Origin: Puccinellia tenuiflora | Taxonomy: Eukaryota; Streptophyta; Magnoliopsida; Poales; Poaceae | Reading direction: 5' to 3' | NCBI GenBank assembly: GCA_012064385.1 | Contig: QRDG01002503.1 | Span: 218,308 to 282,307 of the forward strand | Length of the DNA stretch: 64,000 nt | In this document: in pieces, positions 46,140 to 57,230 of the stretch | How positions within the stretch are numbered: position 1 is the first letter of the stretch | Layout: each line of letters starts with the position of its first letter | Translations under genes and position numbers: made by a program | Notes under the pieces: generated by a model | The model's input: the letters and a program-made list of their open reading frames with translations, nothing else | Database searches by the model: none | What the model was told of the DNA's origin: nothing

Positions 46140-46752
46140 CATCTAGGTTCCGTCCCTCCGCCGGCGACGCCGTCGGTCCGCACCGTCTCCAGTGGACCTT
46201 GGTCCCTGGAGGTGTGGCGGACCACGGCCTCTCGCCGGCGGGAGGTTTTTCGTTCTTTGTTCAGTCTGTTTTTCTGTGTCTTCTTCGGGATGTTGAGGCG
46301 ACGGCTACGTCCTGAAGTCAGAATAAGGTCCTCCCCGCTCTATCCTCGCTCCGGTGGTGCATCTGGCGCCGACGGAGGGCGCGTGGAGTCGTTTGCCCGG
46401 CGGATCTCCTAGGATCCGGTCCGTTTTCATGTTCGTTGGTGTGTTTTCAGGTCAGTCTCTTCCGATCTACGCTTGTCATCATTGGCGATGGTTGCTGCTC
46501 TGGTGCGCTGGTCCTTTGTGGCCTTAGCACGACGACTTCCCGTCCATCTACTACAACAAGCTCTACTACGACAAGCTTTGCCCGGCTCCGGTGATGGAGG
46601 GGTGAGGACGGCGGCGCGCCTTCGGCTCGTGCTAGTGTTTGTAGTCGTCGCTAGATGGTCCAATGAACTATGTGTATTTTTTATTACTTTTAGTCCTCAT
46701 TGTACCGTCATTGATGAAAACTAATAGGTCGGTGGAATTTCACAAAAAAAAG
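46140..46752 (+). mobile_element. Candidate non-LTR retroposon with A-rich tail
   Basis: GC-rich body, AT-rich 3' part (ATTGTACCGTCATTGATGAA) and terminal CACAAAAAAAAGAAA (46741-46755). It interrupts the spacing between copy 1 module landmarks. No coding frame and no clear target duplication found. It could be a SINE or a truncated LINE. Confidence 0.4.
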
Positions 46753-46974
46753 AAATCGTTCTCGAGCCACGCAAAGGGAATGCCGTAGTATTCGCTGCAC
46801 CTCAGCACCGCAGGTGTCTAGAAAGCGAGACCAAATTTTTACTTGACAGGATGGAAGGGAGACAAAAAAAATTATAAAAACAGTCGTTCTGCCGTCCGAT
46901 TAGATAGATATAGAGTTTTTTTTTACAGAATTTGATGCCAATTACAAGCACATAAAACCTACTGGTCTACAAGG

Positions 46975-47125
46975 GAGTCTCTGGCTCGATGGCGTGGACG
47001 TATGCCCGCTGACCTATCTCCCGCGAACACCTTTTCACGAGCTTCCGTCGCAAAGGAGCAATCGAGGAGTAGGTGTTGCGTCGTCTCCGGGTTGATCCGA
47101 CAAAGCTTGCAAATTGAAGTGCAAA
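46975..47125 (-). pseudogene. LINE 3' fragment (zf-RVT domain)
   Basis: On the minus strand the frame reads CRINPETTQHLLLDCSFATEA, the C..C/H zinc-binding segment at the C-terminus of plant LINE ORF2. About 50 codons survive. It is unrelated in orientation to the larger LINE at 48165. Confidence 0.6.
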
Positions 47126-47179
47126 AGGTGAAACTGGAGTAGTATTATCGTGCTCATTTCACAATTATTGGAAAAAAAA

Positions 47180-47560
47180 TCCAGGTTTGGATAGACGGTT
47201 CAGCTGCATCCTGGGATGATGTGGGCGCCTAACTAACTGCCTGCATCTCATGCGTGGCAGCTTGACCGTAGAAGGATTGTGATCTGGAAGTGTCCAAGGA
47301 ATTAAAGAACACTGAGGTCTTGCCGCTGCACGAAACACTTCCGTTGGAGTGTCAAGCTCTGGTCCACGAGCTTCCACGTAGCACTCTCCCTCAAGATTTC
47401 TTTCGGCGAGGGGTATTAAGCTCTTGTTTACGGAATGGGTGAAGGAGAATACTGGCCAATCAACAAGTCCTTTCGTTGTTGCTATATGTGTGTATGTATT
47501 ATGCTCTTTTTTGTGTTCTGAAAGTAGGATTCACTGCACCTCAGCACGGCTAGCCATTCC
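47180..47560. repeat. Local module, copy 2
   Basis: Matches copy 1 (45655-45985) through ATCCAGGTTTGGATAGACGG, GCGCCTAACTAACTGCC, TTGCCGCTGCA, CCACGAGCTTCCACGTAGCA and CAACAAGTCCTTT. CTGCACCTCAGCAC (47535) also recurs after copy 1 at 46796. Minus frames of both copies begin MEARG(S/P)ELD, but reading frames are not conserved throughout. Confidence 0.6.
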
Positions 47561-47764
47561 AGATGTTTATAGTCAAGGCTAAGTCATAAAAAAGGTCCAT
47601 TCATTTTTTTTACTATTCCGTAACATGTCTCCATAAATGCTAGAATATTTTAAATGGTTAAAGAATGGAGCGTGCACATCAAAGGTGGAATTTGGTCATG
47701 ATCAAAATCCGGTCTTTTTATTCCGGTCTATTTTAAATTCGGTCATTCAAATTAAAAACTAATA

Positions 47765-48031
47765 CTCCCTCGGTTCTTTAATATAAAGTGTCTAAGGTTT
47801 TTTGGCACGAAAGATATCAGTATTTTGTATGTGGTGGACTTATTTCCTCATGAAAAAATCGATAAATAGGAGTCCTTAATAGCCACAAATTGAAAACAAT
47901 ACTTCAAATCCCTCATTTCCATATTGTGACTCATTTGTTAATGGGTACAGTTGTACATAAATCGTAATACACCTTATATTTTAATTTTTTTCTCAAAACC
48001 TTAGGCACCTTATATCAAGGAACGGAGGGAG
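47765..48031. mobile_element. Stowaway-type MITE (Tc1/mariner), TSD TA
   Basis: 267 bp with inverted ends CTCCCTCGGTTCTTTAATAT and TATATCAAGGAACGGAGGGAG, flanked by TA on both sides (47763-47764 and 48032-48033). Textbook Stowaway structure. Confidence 0.9.
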
Positions 48032-48164
48032 TAGTATCTTTAACGATTTTCACGAAGAATGAGGATAAAGCTAGAGAGGATACTACCCAAGGTTTCAAAC
48101 AAAAAAGGTCGTTAAACCGATACTTAAGGAAACTAAAGTTGTTAAGAGAAGTGCTAGTCTTAAA

Positions 48165-51100
48165 AATAAAACTTAATTTTACAATGATAGGGAGCTTCTG
48201 GAATATTTGGTGATCTAGCCAAGCATTTAGTGGTGAACGAAATGATAAGAGAGCATAAACCGGATATTATAGCAATTTTGGTGACTCGAAGATTGAACTT
48301 ATGGTATCCTTCTTGAAACAGCTCTTTGTTTGTTTTGATTGTGAATGGTATTGCCTCCCGCCACAAGGATGGTCGGTGGGCATCCTTGTTGGTTTGAATG
48401 CACTCTTGTTTAGAGTTAAGAGTGTTGTTGGCGCCTTATGTGTTAAGTCTCATATGTTGTCCAAAGTGGATGGGTTGAGTGGTCTTTAGTACTAGTGACC
48501 AATAAACCCTGAGTTTTTTTTTTGGTAGAGTTGGTTCGTTTTCGTGTATCGGATGCACTGTCGTTGTTATGTGGAGGTGATTTTAACATTATGCGCTGCC
48601 AAGAAGAAAAAATAAGGATAATTTCAACTCTCGTTGGGGTTTTATTTTCAATACTGTCATTGAAAGTCTTAATTTGAGGGAGTTGCCACTTTTAGGTAGA
48701 CAATATACTTGGGCTAGTCGTAGAGAGATTCCAACTTATGAGAAGTTGGACATAATTTAAGCGAGTGTGGACCTAAAACAAAAGTTCCCACTTGCAATGG
48801 TTCGGGCGTTAACTCTTGCAGGTTCATATCATACGCCTTTGTTGCTTGATTCAGGTGAATAGGCTTATCTTGGCAATAAGGCCAATTTTCCTTCGAATAT
48901 CTAGGTTGTCGCTGTAGGGTTTTTACAAATTGGTAGCAGATGAGTGGGACGATTCTTGTAGGCAATTACCCAATGGTGATATGGCGGAATAAGATCCGTG
49001 ATGTGCGCCAGTTTTTAAGGGGCTGGATGCGTAATTAGGGTAGTGGTTACAAAAAAATAAAACATCATCTCTTCTCCATCATTGATCTTTTAGACCATAA
49101 GACAGAGTTATCACCGTTTATCTCCTCCGAAAGGGAGGATCTGAGAAATACAAATGAGAATGTGTGTCAACTTCGTCGTACAAAGGAGTCCAAGTGGGCT
49201 CAAGGCAACAAAGTTAAGTATATTCAAGAGGGGAAAAATAATAGTAAATATTTTCACCTGATTATAAATGGAACTGAGAAGAAAGAACATTTTTCAATTC
49301 GAACAAGAGAAGGTACCATTATTTGGGAGGAAAATCTTAAGACATACATCACTGGATACAATAAAAGAATTGTTTGGGGCACTATTGGGGGAATACACGA
49401 CTGGGTAGGCCGACGAAGAGAGACGGTATACAAGACCAAAGTGAGGCATAGTTGGTTCACGGGAGCGACCCTTCGTGGGCTTAAACAGTACAAGCCCGGC
49501 TCGCTCAACGTCCAATATGACTCAATGCGAAGTCATTGGACAATATGGTGGCTCTACTTGGAGTACAAGATGAAGAATTAGCATACTCGGAGTAGGACAC
49601 CTATCTTGTAACCCTTAGCTGGCTACATATATAAACCGGCCAGGACTACCCTCAGGGACAAGTAATCTATAGCTCATACATCCTTACCTTATGCTGCTCG
49701 TCTACTCGACATGCCATACTTGACCTTCTAATCGATCTAGCAATCAATATAACAAATCATGAGTAGGTCAGTACCTCCGCCGTGAGGGAGCGAACATAGG
49801 TACAACGTGTGCACCAATCTCGTCGCCGAAATCACCTAAGTCGCCTAGCTCCACACCTCCGTTGAGTCATCCCAAGATGACTACTAACGTGTCAACCCCA
49901 TGAAAGACACTAGACACAAACAAATTTTCTTGGCTGGAGTCCCAAACCCAAGATATTCCTCAACTTTCGACTGATGAAAGTAATATCCTTAATGCCGATT
50001 TCACTAAGAAATAGGTGTATGCAGCTATTCTACAAATGGAAAGGAATAAGGCACCGAGTCAAGACGGGTTCCCTACAAAGTTCTACCAAAAGTTTTGGGA
50101 GGTTATAAAGGTGACTTTATGTCTATGGTTATTAACTTTCAGCAAGGGAACTACCCCTGTTCATCTAAATTTTGGTACCATTATTATACACCCCAAGTAA
50201 AAATGTGACCCAAATAAAACAATATTGCCGAGGTACCATATTTTATAAGTGGTTCTGGTGCTCCACGAGACTATCCATGAGCTTCATGGAAATAAAATGG
50301 ATGGTGTAATGTTGAAAATAGATTTAGAAAAAGCTTACGACAAAGGTCAGATGGCCATTTTTACAACAAGTGTAATGTATGAAAGGTTTCTATCCAAAAT
50401 GGTGTCAATGCACCAATTAGTTCAGACACAAAGTTTGTGTGGGTATTAAAGTTAATGATGACATAAGCCACTATTTTCAAACCCAGAAGGGATTGAGGCA
50501 AGGGGATCCTTTTTTCACCCATTTTATTTAATATCATCGCGGTTGTTTTGGCCATTAACGACCAGAGCAAAGGAAGATGGTCGAGTAGATGGTCTCATTT
50601 CACATTTGGTAGATGGGGGTATCAATACTACAACATGTTTATGGTACAATATTTTCATGGAACACAACCTCGAGCAAGCTTTAAACATGGAACTTATATT
50701 TTCTATCTTTGAGCAACTCTTTGGCATCAAAATAAACTTTCACAATATTGATTTTTTTTCGCATAGACAAAGATGTAGAGGATCAATACATGAAGTTGTT
50801 CGATTGTAGGTCTGGCTCTCTACCTTTTAGATATCTGGGAATTCTAATCCATTTTTGAAAGCTTGGAATGGAGAACGGAAGCCGGTTGAAGACCGGTTTG
50901 AGAAGAAATTAGCTTGTTGGATGGGGAATTATTATCATACGAAGATCGTCTCGTATAAATTAATTATGCCCCTACGAGCTTACCGATGGTTATGTTATCC
51001 TTATTAGAGAAACCTAAAGGGGTACGTAGAAGACTAGATTTTTTAGATCATGTTTCTTTCTACCAAGCAATGGTCACAAACAGAAATGTCAATTAAATAA

Positions 51101-52390
51101 GTGGAGTATTATTGTAGACCTAAAAATCAAGGGGGTCTTGGAGAAGAAGTTTTAGAATTAAAAAATGAAAGTATTCTTAGCAAGTGTTTGTTCAAACTAC
51201 TAAATGAGTATGGAGTTTTGCAAGGCTATTGCAAAATAAATATCTTCACTCCAAGTCTTTATCTCGGGCGCAAGAGAAACCAAGACTCCGCCTTTTGAAA
51301 AGGTCTTATGAGAGTAAAGGACGAGTTCTTCTCTAGAGGGTCAAGTAATCGTCTAATCGACATAACTCAAGGGTATGGGAGGATATTTGTGTATGAGATA
51401 CTCCCTTGTCACATCAATATCTTTCTCTATATAACATTGTCCAACGAAAACAAGTTTTGGTTGCTTTTGTATTAGAGGGGTTGCCCTAAATATAGCCTTT
51501 AGGAGATTGCTAAGTGGTAATAAATGGACAAGATGGATCCATTTGATTAACCGATAAATGGATATTGAGTTGTCTTCTGATAATGATAAGTTCATTTGGG
51601 GGCAGACTACCTTTGGGTCTTATATGGTGAAATCTATGTACATTAACTTGATGAAGGGACACACATGTTTCTTGAAACAAATAAATTTGGAAAATGGAAG
51701 TGCCACTGAAAATTAAGATATCCACGTGTTTTCTTTGTCGAAAAGTTCTTCTAACCAAACATAATATGTCAAAAGAAATTGGCAAGGTAATATCAAATGT
51801 TGTTTTCGTGAAAAAGAGGAAATTGTTCAATACTTGTTTATAACTTGCCCGCTTCACAAATTATATGGCACATTGGTTATATGGCGTTCAACATTTATCC
51901 TCAACATTATCCTCCAATACATCACAAATATGTTTGGAAATTGTTTGAATGGAGTTGCTAAGAAGAAACATACTCAAATCTGAGTGGGGGCTTTGTGCTT
52001 TATTATGGGTCATGTGACATGTGCGGAGTATTTTTGCTTAACAAATTGAGAGTTTCCTTTTTTTGCAGGTTATACCTTTTTCCACTCATAGCATTCGTAC
52101 GTGGTCCTTTCTCCAACTGATGGAGCACCGCTAGGACATGGCTATATTTGTGTGCAGTCATTTGGAAACGATTGCACTGGATTTATTTAGCCAGTACGTT
52201 TGGCGGCTTAATTATAGGCTATCATGTCCATGTTAGTAGATTTCTTTTGATGGCTGATACATTCTTAACCTTATGTGATCAATGAGCTGCAATACTTTGT
52301 GAAACAAACATTAATAATGCAATAAAGCGGCCATATGCATCTCGTCGATACAGATACTGAGGCTATCTCCTTTATAAAAAAAATTGAATA
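48165..52390 (+). pseudogene. LINE (L1-type) ORF2 pseudogene
   Basis: Degenerate non-LTR retrotransposon with domains in order. The endonuclease starts near 48240 (NEMIREHKPDIIAIL) and continues with GGDFNIM near 48580 and GRQYTWA near 48697. The reverse transcriptase starts near 50030 (MERNKAPSQDGFPTKFYQKF), with LKIDLEKAYD near 50313 and FGIKINFHN near 50720. The catalytic YADD that should lie near 50630 is no longer readable. C-terminal similarity continues to about 52000 and the copy ends near an A-rich tail (52376-52386). Many stops and frame shifts interrupt it. A short LTR-like insertion splits it near 49.4-49.9 kb. Not functional. Confidence 0.8.
49370..49905. mobile_element. LTR-like insertion inside the LINE
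   Basis: LINE protein similarity stops at YITGYNKRI (49354-49372) and resumes at ESQTQDIPQLS (49938). Between lie TATATAAAC (49627), GGCCAGGAC and a GTAGGTCAGTACCTCCGCCG block like the 3' ends of Triticeae LTRs. Candidate termini are TGGGGG and CAACCCCA; no clean target duplication, so boundaries are approximate. Confidence 0.5.
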
Positions 52391-53228
52391 GCGAAATGTA
52401 TCTATGATATTTACTACTCGGTAAATTCAAATAACAAATTTGGTCTTTTTATATTTGGTCATGACCGAATAGTATGGTAGTGGCTGTTAGCAAAAATAAA
52501 TAGGGCAAGATTCAGTAAGTTTTTTTTGGCAATGTTTCAGTTGTAGTTTGATAATATTTCTATTATATTCATATCAGTGGCACTAAACATAGCAACATAA
52601 TAATTCATAAGTAAGAAGCATATAGTAGTTTGTCAACATTGAACAGTACCAGTTTAACACGTAAAAATTCATGTATGTCGCATAGTTCATAGGTCATGAA
52701 AGCCACGGAGCAACATAATTTACGATGGACTAATGGGCTCCGGAAACGTGCACATATTTTTCCGGTCATTTCGGTCCAAGTGGTTACCAGGGTTTCTCGA
52801 TCGAATTCAATTCGGTCATTTAAATGTCCTACCAAAGGAGTGACCGGTCTTTTACTCTTGGTCTTCAGTATTGCATTTTGGTCTTTTTGGGTTCGGATAT
52901 TGGTTTTTCTAGCCGCTCCTAGTGCAGGTGTGTCATGAAGAAGTTCTCCAATTTCTAAGTAAAACAAGAAAGTTCACCAATTTGGTGCACACCAAATTCT
53001 TTGTTTGAATGATGACAGATGAAAATGTTAGTATCATGACGAATGTTCAGGAAAAATAATTTATACATTGTACATGTATTCCCCATAGTAATGTAATTTG
53101 ATGCGTGAACACAATTTGTATTTGTGTAGGGTCAATTTGATATAATTTGCTACATTTTAATCCATAGTTAGTATATGCGCAGAAAGGAGCTCCACTGTTG
53201 TTTGTGCGCAAAAAGAAAAAAAGAGAAT
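52391..53228. other. AT-rich intergenic DNA, nothing recognised
   Basis: Short TTCGGTCATT and GGTCTTTTT motifs recur (52440-52470 and 52760-52890), also seen at 47690-47750 on the other side of the LINE; perhaps remnants of one older repeat. No gene-like frame. Confidence 0.4.
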
Positions 53229-53410
53229 CAGGGTTTGTTTGATTTTGCCAAAAGCCATGAGTTGGCCAACATTGGGTAGAAAAATAAATTTGAGTCGGTA
53301 AAGAAGCACTAGCATACCAAAAATTCGCATTTTATCAAAAGAAAGAGCAAAAAATAAAAAAATAATGTAGGGTGCATATTGGTCACAATCCAAAGTTCCA
53401 AACACACCCT
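53229..53410. mobile_element. Candidate small MITE
   Basis: Inverted ends CAGGGTTTGTTTG and CAAACACACCCTTA, about 182 bp. No matching target duplication found, so the assignment (hAT-like) is tentative. Confidence 0.4.
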
Positions 53411-53430
53411 TAGTCCAGGTTCTAACTCTA

Positions 53431-53801
53431 GGGCTAATTTGGATTTCATACTTTTTAGAATGTAGGAATTTAAAATCAAAGTATTGAGAAGTCATGTAAT
53501 GTAGATTCCTACAAGATTTCGAAACTCAAGAATAGTTTGAATGCTACATAAAAACAAACACATGAATTTTACAAGATTGAGGAGAGAGATAGAATGTGAA
53601 AACATTGGACTTTTCAAAGAAAATAAAAAATGAGGTTTGAGCTCATGTTGAGATTCCTATGAAATGGGAGGCATAGGAATAAATTTCTTATTATTTTGGT
53701 GGCTTTAAACCTATCATCCTAATGGTTTCCATAGGAAAAATTTGTATGGATTAAAAAATCCTCCAAAATTTCCTTAAAATTCTTTCAATCCAAAGTGGCC
53801 T
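53431..53801. mobile_element. Tourist-type MITE (PIF/Harbinger)
   Basis: 371 bp with inverted ends GGGCTAATTTGGATT and AATCCAAAGTGGCCT, flanked by CTA (53428-53430 and 53802-53804), a 3-bp duplication as expected for PIF/Harbinger. AT-rich foldback interior. Confidence 0.75.
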
Positions 53802-53988
53802 CTAATGTTCATGAAAACGTATTTTACACATCCAACAGGTGTATCATACATTCTCTTAACAAAAAAAAAAAACAGATCACATGGCATTAAAAACAGAAAT
53901 CTTCACTTCCTTTTGCAAATCGGCACGATTAGTTCCTTCCCGTTTGCTTTGGCCTTCTCGCGGTCCTTGGACTCCTTGCTGCCGGAAT

Positions 53989-54170
53989 CACGTGTCAGAA
54001 TTCCTGCAATGGTCAGCAGGTTTCTGCACGTGGGACCCACCTCGTGGGGCCCACATGTCATTCCGACACCCCCCTCCCGCGCACGAAGAAAAATACTGAC
54101 CCCGTGTGCCATCGCGAAAATCCTCACGTGCTTTTCCCGCCGACGACACTTGGCACGCGCGCCATAAATA
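53989..54170 (+). promoter_or_regulatory. Kinase promoter: three G-boxes and TATA
   Basis: CACGTGTC (53989-53996), CACGTGGG (54027-54034) and CACGTG (54125-54130) lie upstream of a TATA-like ATAAATA (54164-54170). The TATA is 145 bp before the ATG at 54315. CACGTG(T/G)C-type sites are ABA-response elements. Arabidopsis MAPKKK17/18 are ABA-induced, which makes the arrangement biologically sensible; activity is inferred. Confidence 0.6.
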
Positions 54171-54314
54171 CCCGCTCCGACGCGAGGCACACCAAGACAA
54201 TCCGATCATCGATCAGCGCCGGCACCAGACCAGAGAAGAACTACTTCCATCATCATCCGAGAGATCCATCTTCCCAGCGCAAGAAACTAATCGTAAGCAA
54301 GGAAGAATTTATCA

Positions 54315-55582
54315 ATGGCGCACGACGTGGCGAGGACCAGCGGGCGGCGGGGGCTGACGCGGCTCCGCACGCTGGGCAGGGCGCGTCGGGCGCCGTGGTG
54401 TCGCTCTTCGCGGCAAACGGCGGCGCGGCGAGGACGAGCAATCGCTGCTCGCCGTGAAGTCGGCGGGGGCAGCCTCGCAGGCGTAGCTGCGGCGGGAGGG
54501 CACATCTTCGCCTCGCTCTGCTCCCCCTACGTGCTCCCTTGCCTTGGCTCCCGCGCCGCCGCGGGAGGCCGCGAGTACTGTTCCTCGAGTTCGCGCCCGG
54601 CGGCTCGCTCGCCGACGAGGTGGAGAGGAATGGTGGCAGCCTCGAGGAGGGCGCCGTCCGGCGTATGCGGCGGACAGGGCCAGGGGCCTCGCATACCTCC
54701 ACGGCGAGTCCATGGTGCACGGCGACGTCAAGGGGCAAACGTGGTGATCGGGGCCGATGGCTGGGCCAAGCTCGCCGACTTCGGTGCGCGAGGAGCGTCG
54801 ATTCCGCGGGCCCTATCGGTGGCACGCCGGCGTTCATGGCCCGAGATGGCGCGGGGAGGAGCAGGGCCCGGCCGCCACGTGTGGGCGCTGGGGTGCACCG
54901 TCATCGAGATGGCCACCGGCCGCGCGCCATGGAGCGGCGTGGACAACGTGATCGCCGCAGTCCACCTGATCGGGTACACGGACGCGTGCCGGAGCGCCGA
55001 GCAGCTGTCGGCGGAGGCCAAGACTTTCTGGACAAGTGCCTCAGGCAGCGTGCCGGCGAGGTGGACGGCGCGCAGCTGCTGGAGCACCTGTTCCTGGCGT
55101 TCGCCGGCTGCAGAGGCGACGTCAAGGTCAAGTGGGTGTCTCCCAAGAGCACGTGGACGCTGCAATGTGGGAATCGGACGCCGACAGGACGACATGGTGC
55201 CAAAAATTGCACGGCCGACAGGATGAAGGCACTGACGGCATCCTACTCGATAATGCCGGACTGGGAGTCACGTCAGCTGGATCGATGTACTGAGCCACCG
55301 ATATAAACTTGCAGACGAGCAGTCCAACATTGAAGATTCGCCGCGCCGCACTGGTCGAGGATGAACCGACGTCCGACGCATTTCTTGGAATGATGAAAAG
55401 CATTAGAGCCAGAGACAGATGCAGAAGTACGATCGTTGGTGCTGCCGTACCGTGGCCATGGCGTGTCCGAAGAGTCGGCGTACGATTACGACGCAGGATT
55501 ATGGGAGGAAGGATTGCTACTAGAAGCAGGAATGGAAGCCGAAGCTTCCGAGACCCCGGCGCGCATGTCGTGCGCAATGTAG
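54315..55582 (+). pseudogene. MAPKKK17/18-type protein kinase, frame broken
   Basis: Intronless kinase of the MEKK-like MAPKKK15-21 clade, cytoplasmic/nuclear Ser/Thr kinases that activate MAPKKs in ABA and stress signalling (family knowledge). Motifs in order: start MAHDVARTSGRRGLTRLRTL; glycine loop GASGAVV (near 54380); AVK with catalytic Lys at 54457-54459; SPYVLPCLG; FLEFAPGGSLADEV; catalytic HGDVK (54718-54732); DFG (54778-54786); GGTPAFM (54818-54838); WALGCTVIEMATG (54882-54920); EHLFLAFAG (55082). A variable C-terminal tail ends at TAG 55580-55582 (alternative stop 55606-55608). No single frame covers it: motif-bearing frames step down by one base at 11 of 12 transitions across the kinase domain, plus a TAG near 54484. 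The missing bases look mostly like single Gs in G-runs, so sequence error is a real alternative to pseudogenisation. Kinase identity is firm; functional state is not. Confidence 0.85.
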
Positions 55583-55740
55583 GACTAGCAGTGAAGAAGC
55601 TTTATTAGTGAATCAGCAGCATCAGTCAGATGTTTTACTCGGATTCGATTAATGAATCGATTGTAGCTGTGTTGATAGTTGTGACGATGAAGAAATAGTG
55701 AACTCCTTGGCAATGCTAGATTTCATCTATCCCTCTGTTC
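55583..55740 (+). other. Kinase 3' flank
   Basis: Likely 3' untranslated region, AT-richer than the gene, ending at the copia insertion (TGTTC at 55736-55740). An AATGAATCGATT-type stretch is present at 55651-55662, but no canonical AATAAA was seen. Confidence 0.4.
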
Positions 55741-56274
55741 TGTTGGAATAACTTGTGTTTAGGGCGGCTCCGAGGAGTCGATTCCTTCTCGGTCCGAGGA
55801 GTCGAAGCTTTGACAGGTCCAAGGGACCCGAGCCTGTGTACCGACTCGAGAGTGTCCGAGTCGAGTCGTCAGTCGGAGTCTGTTCTGACTCGACAGTAGT
55901 GTCGTAACCGGCACTCGAAGTTCTCGTCGGGTCCGGCAGGTGCACTGTATTCGTATAGTAGAGGTAGATAGGACATGCTAGACGTCACCTACAGTGTAAA
56001 CGAGTCTGTGGCGTCATCCACAGTGAACTCGTGTCATGACGTCGTCAACAGTGGCGGTATGGCATGACATAGTGTAGGACCCGCCACGTCAAGTCGGATG
56101 TGACGGGATAGTTGACTCTTGCGGCTTGCCCCGGCCGGCTATTTAAAGGGAGGAATGGAAAAGAGAAAATTGAGGCAAACAGATTCATTCTACACACACC
56201 TCCCCTTCTCCCTCTCTCCCGGTGCTCTCCTCTCCAACCCGCTCTCTCTCTCCCGATTCACATTAGGGTCAACA
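55741..56274 (+). repeat. Copia 5' LTR
   Basis: TATTTAAA promoter at 56140-56147. Three spaced CGTCA-like units each followed by a (T/C/A)ACAGTG core lie at about 55983-55996, 56012-56025 and 56039-56052, a possible enhancer array also present in the 3' LTR. Confidence 0.9.
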
Positions 56275-56312
56275 ATTGGTATCAGAGCTTTGTGAGTTTG
56301 AGAGCTCGCCGG

Positions 56313-57230
56313 ATGGCACCAGAGACAGGCGCGCTCATCCCAGGGGATGAGCAGAAGGCCGGCGGAAGCTCGGTGGTGTTCCGGCGAGTTGTCCGTGATT
56401 CCGGTGGTTCATGGCCGATGCTCACGCGTCAAACTATGCGGACTGGGCCCTCCTTATGCAGGTCATGTTGGAGGCGCGCCAGGTCTGGGTCGCCGGAGCG
56501 CGAGACGGACCGCACAGCAATGGAGTATCTGCTGCGCTCCGTCCCGCCGGAGATGATCTCCACCCTCGCCGCCAAGAAGACGGCGAAGGAAGCTTGGGAC
56601 ACGGTGAAGAGATGCGACTCGGGGACCCGGGTGCGTGACGGAAGGCAACGACGCTGAAGAAGCAGCTCCAGTGCATCAAGTTCGCGGACGGCAAGGACAT
56701 AGATGACTTCGGCATGCGCCTGTCGTCCCTCGTGTCGTAGCTCGGCGTACTCGGAGTCACCGTCGGCGAGCCGTAGGTCGTTCGTAAGTTCCTCTCGTTG
56801 TGCCCAAGAAGTTCTCACAGATGACATGCTCCATCGAGACCCTGCTCGACCTCGACACGCTCTCCATCGAAGAGCTCATAGGCGGCTCAAGGCGGCTGAG
56901 GAGCGCTACGAGCTGGAGGAGCCGGAGGTCAAGCAGGCCGACAAGCTACTTCTCTCTGAAGAGGAGTGGTTTGCACGGATGAAGCTGTGAGATGGAGGCT
57001 CATCGTCCAGCCAAGCCGGACGCGGACGCGACAAGGGCAACCCGGGTGCGAAAGGCACCGGGAATCGCGACACGAAGGACTCGTGTCGGTACTGCGGAGT
57101 CGTCGGCCACTGGGCGCGAGACTGCCGCAAGAAGAAGCGCGAGCAGGGCGAGGCCCACCTCGTGCGCGGCGGAGGCGACAACGACGACGCGCTGCTCATG
57201 ATGCAGGCGTGCACCGTGGCGTCTGCCCCG
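56313..57230 (+). pseudogene. Copia gag, frameshifted
   Basis: Starts MAPETGALIPGDEQKAGGSS 38 bp after the LTR. Similarity then moves among frames: ELSVIPVV, NYADWALLMQVMLEARQVW, RTAMEYLLRSVPPEM, KKFSQMTCSIETLLDLDTLS, and LKAAEERYELEEPEVKQAD. A TGA follows FARMKL at 56988-56990. The zinc knuckle CRYCGVVGHWARDC (57084-57125) is intact. TAG codons interrupt near 56738 and 56774. The knuckle and upstream helices identify a Ty1/copia Gag that packages element RNA. As given, the sequence cannot produce a full Gag. Confidence 0.8.

Noticed and set aside
53805..54167. 120-codon plus frame upstream of the kinase
   Set aside because: Overlaps the promoter with G-boxes and the TATA site and has no domain.
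54315..55608. Kinase as an intact multi-exon gene with many tiny introns
   Set aside because: Frame changes occur without GT-AG introns or lost spacing between motifs, and known relatives are intronless.
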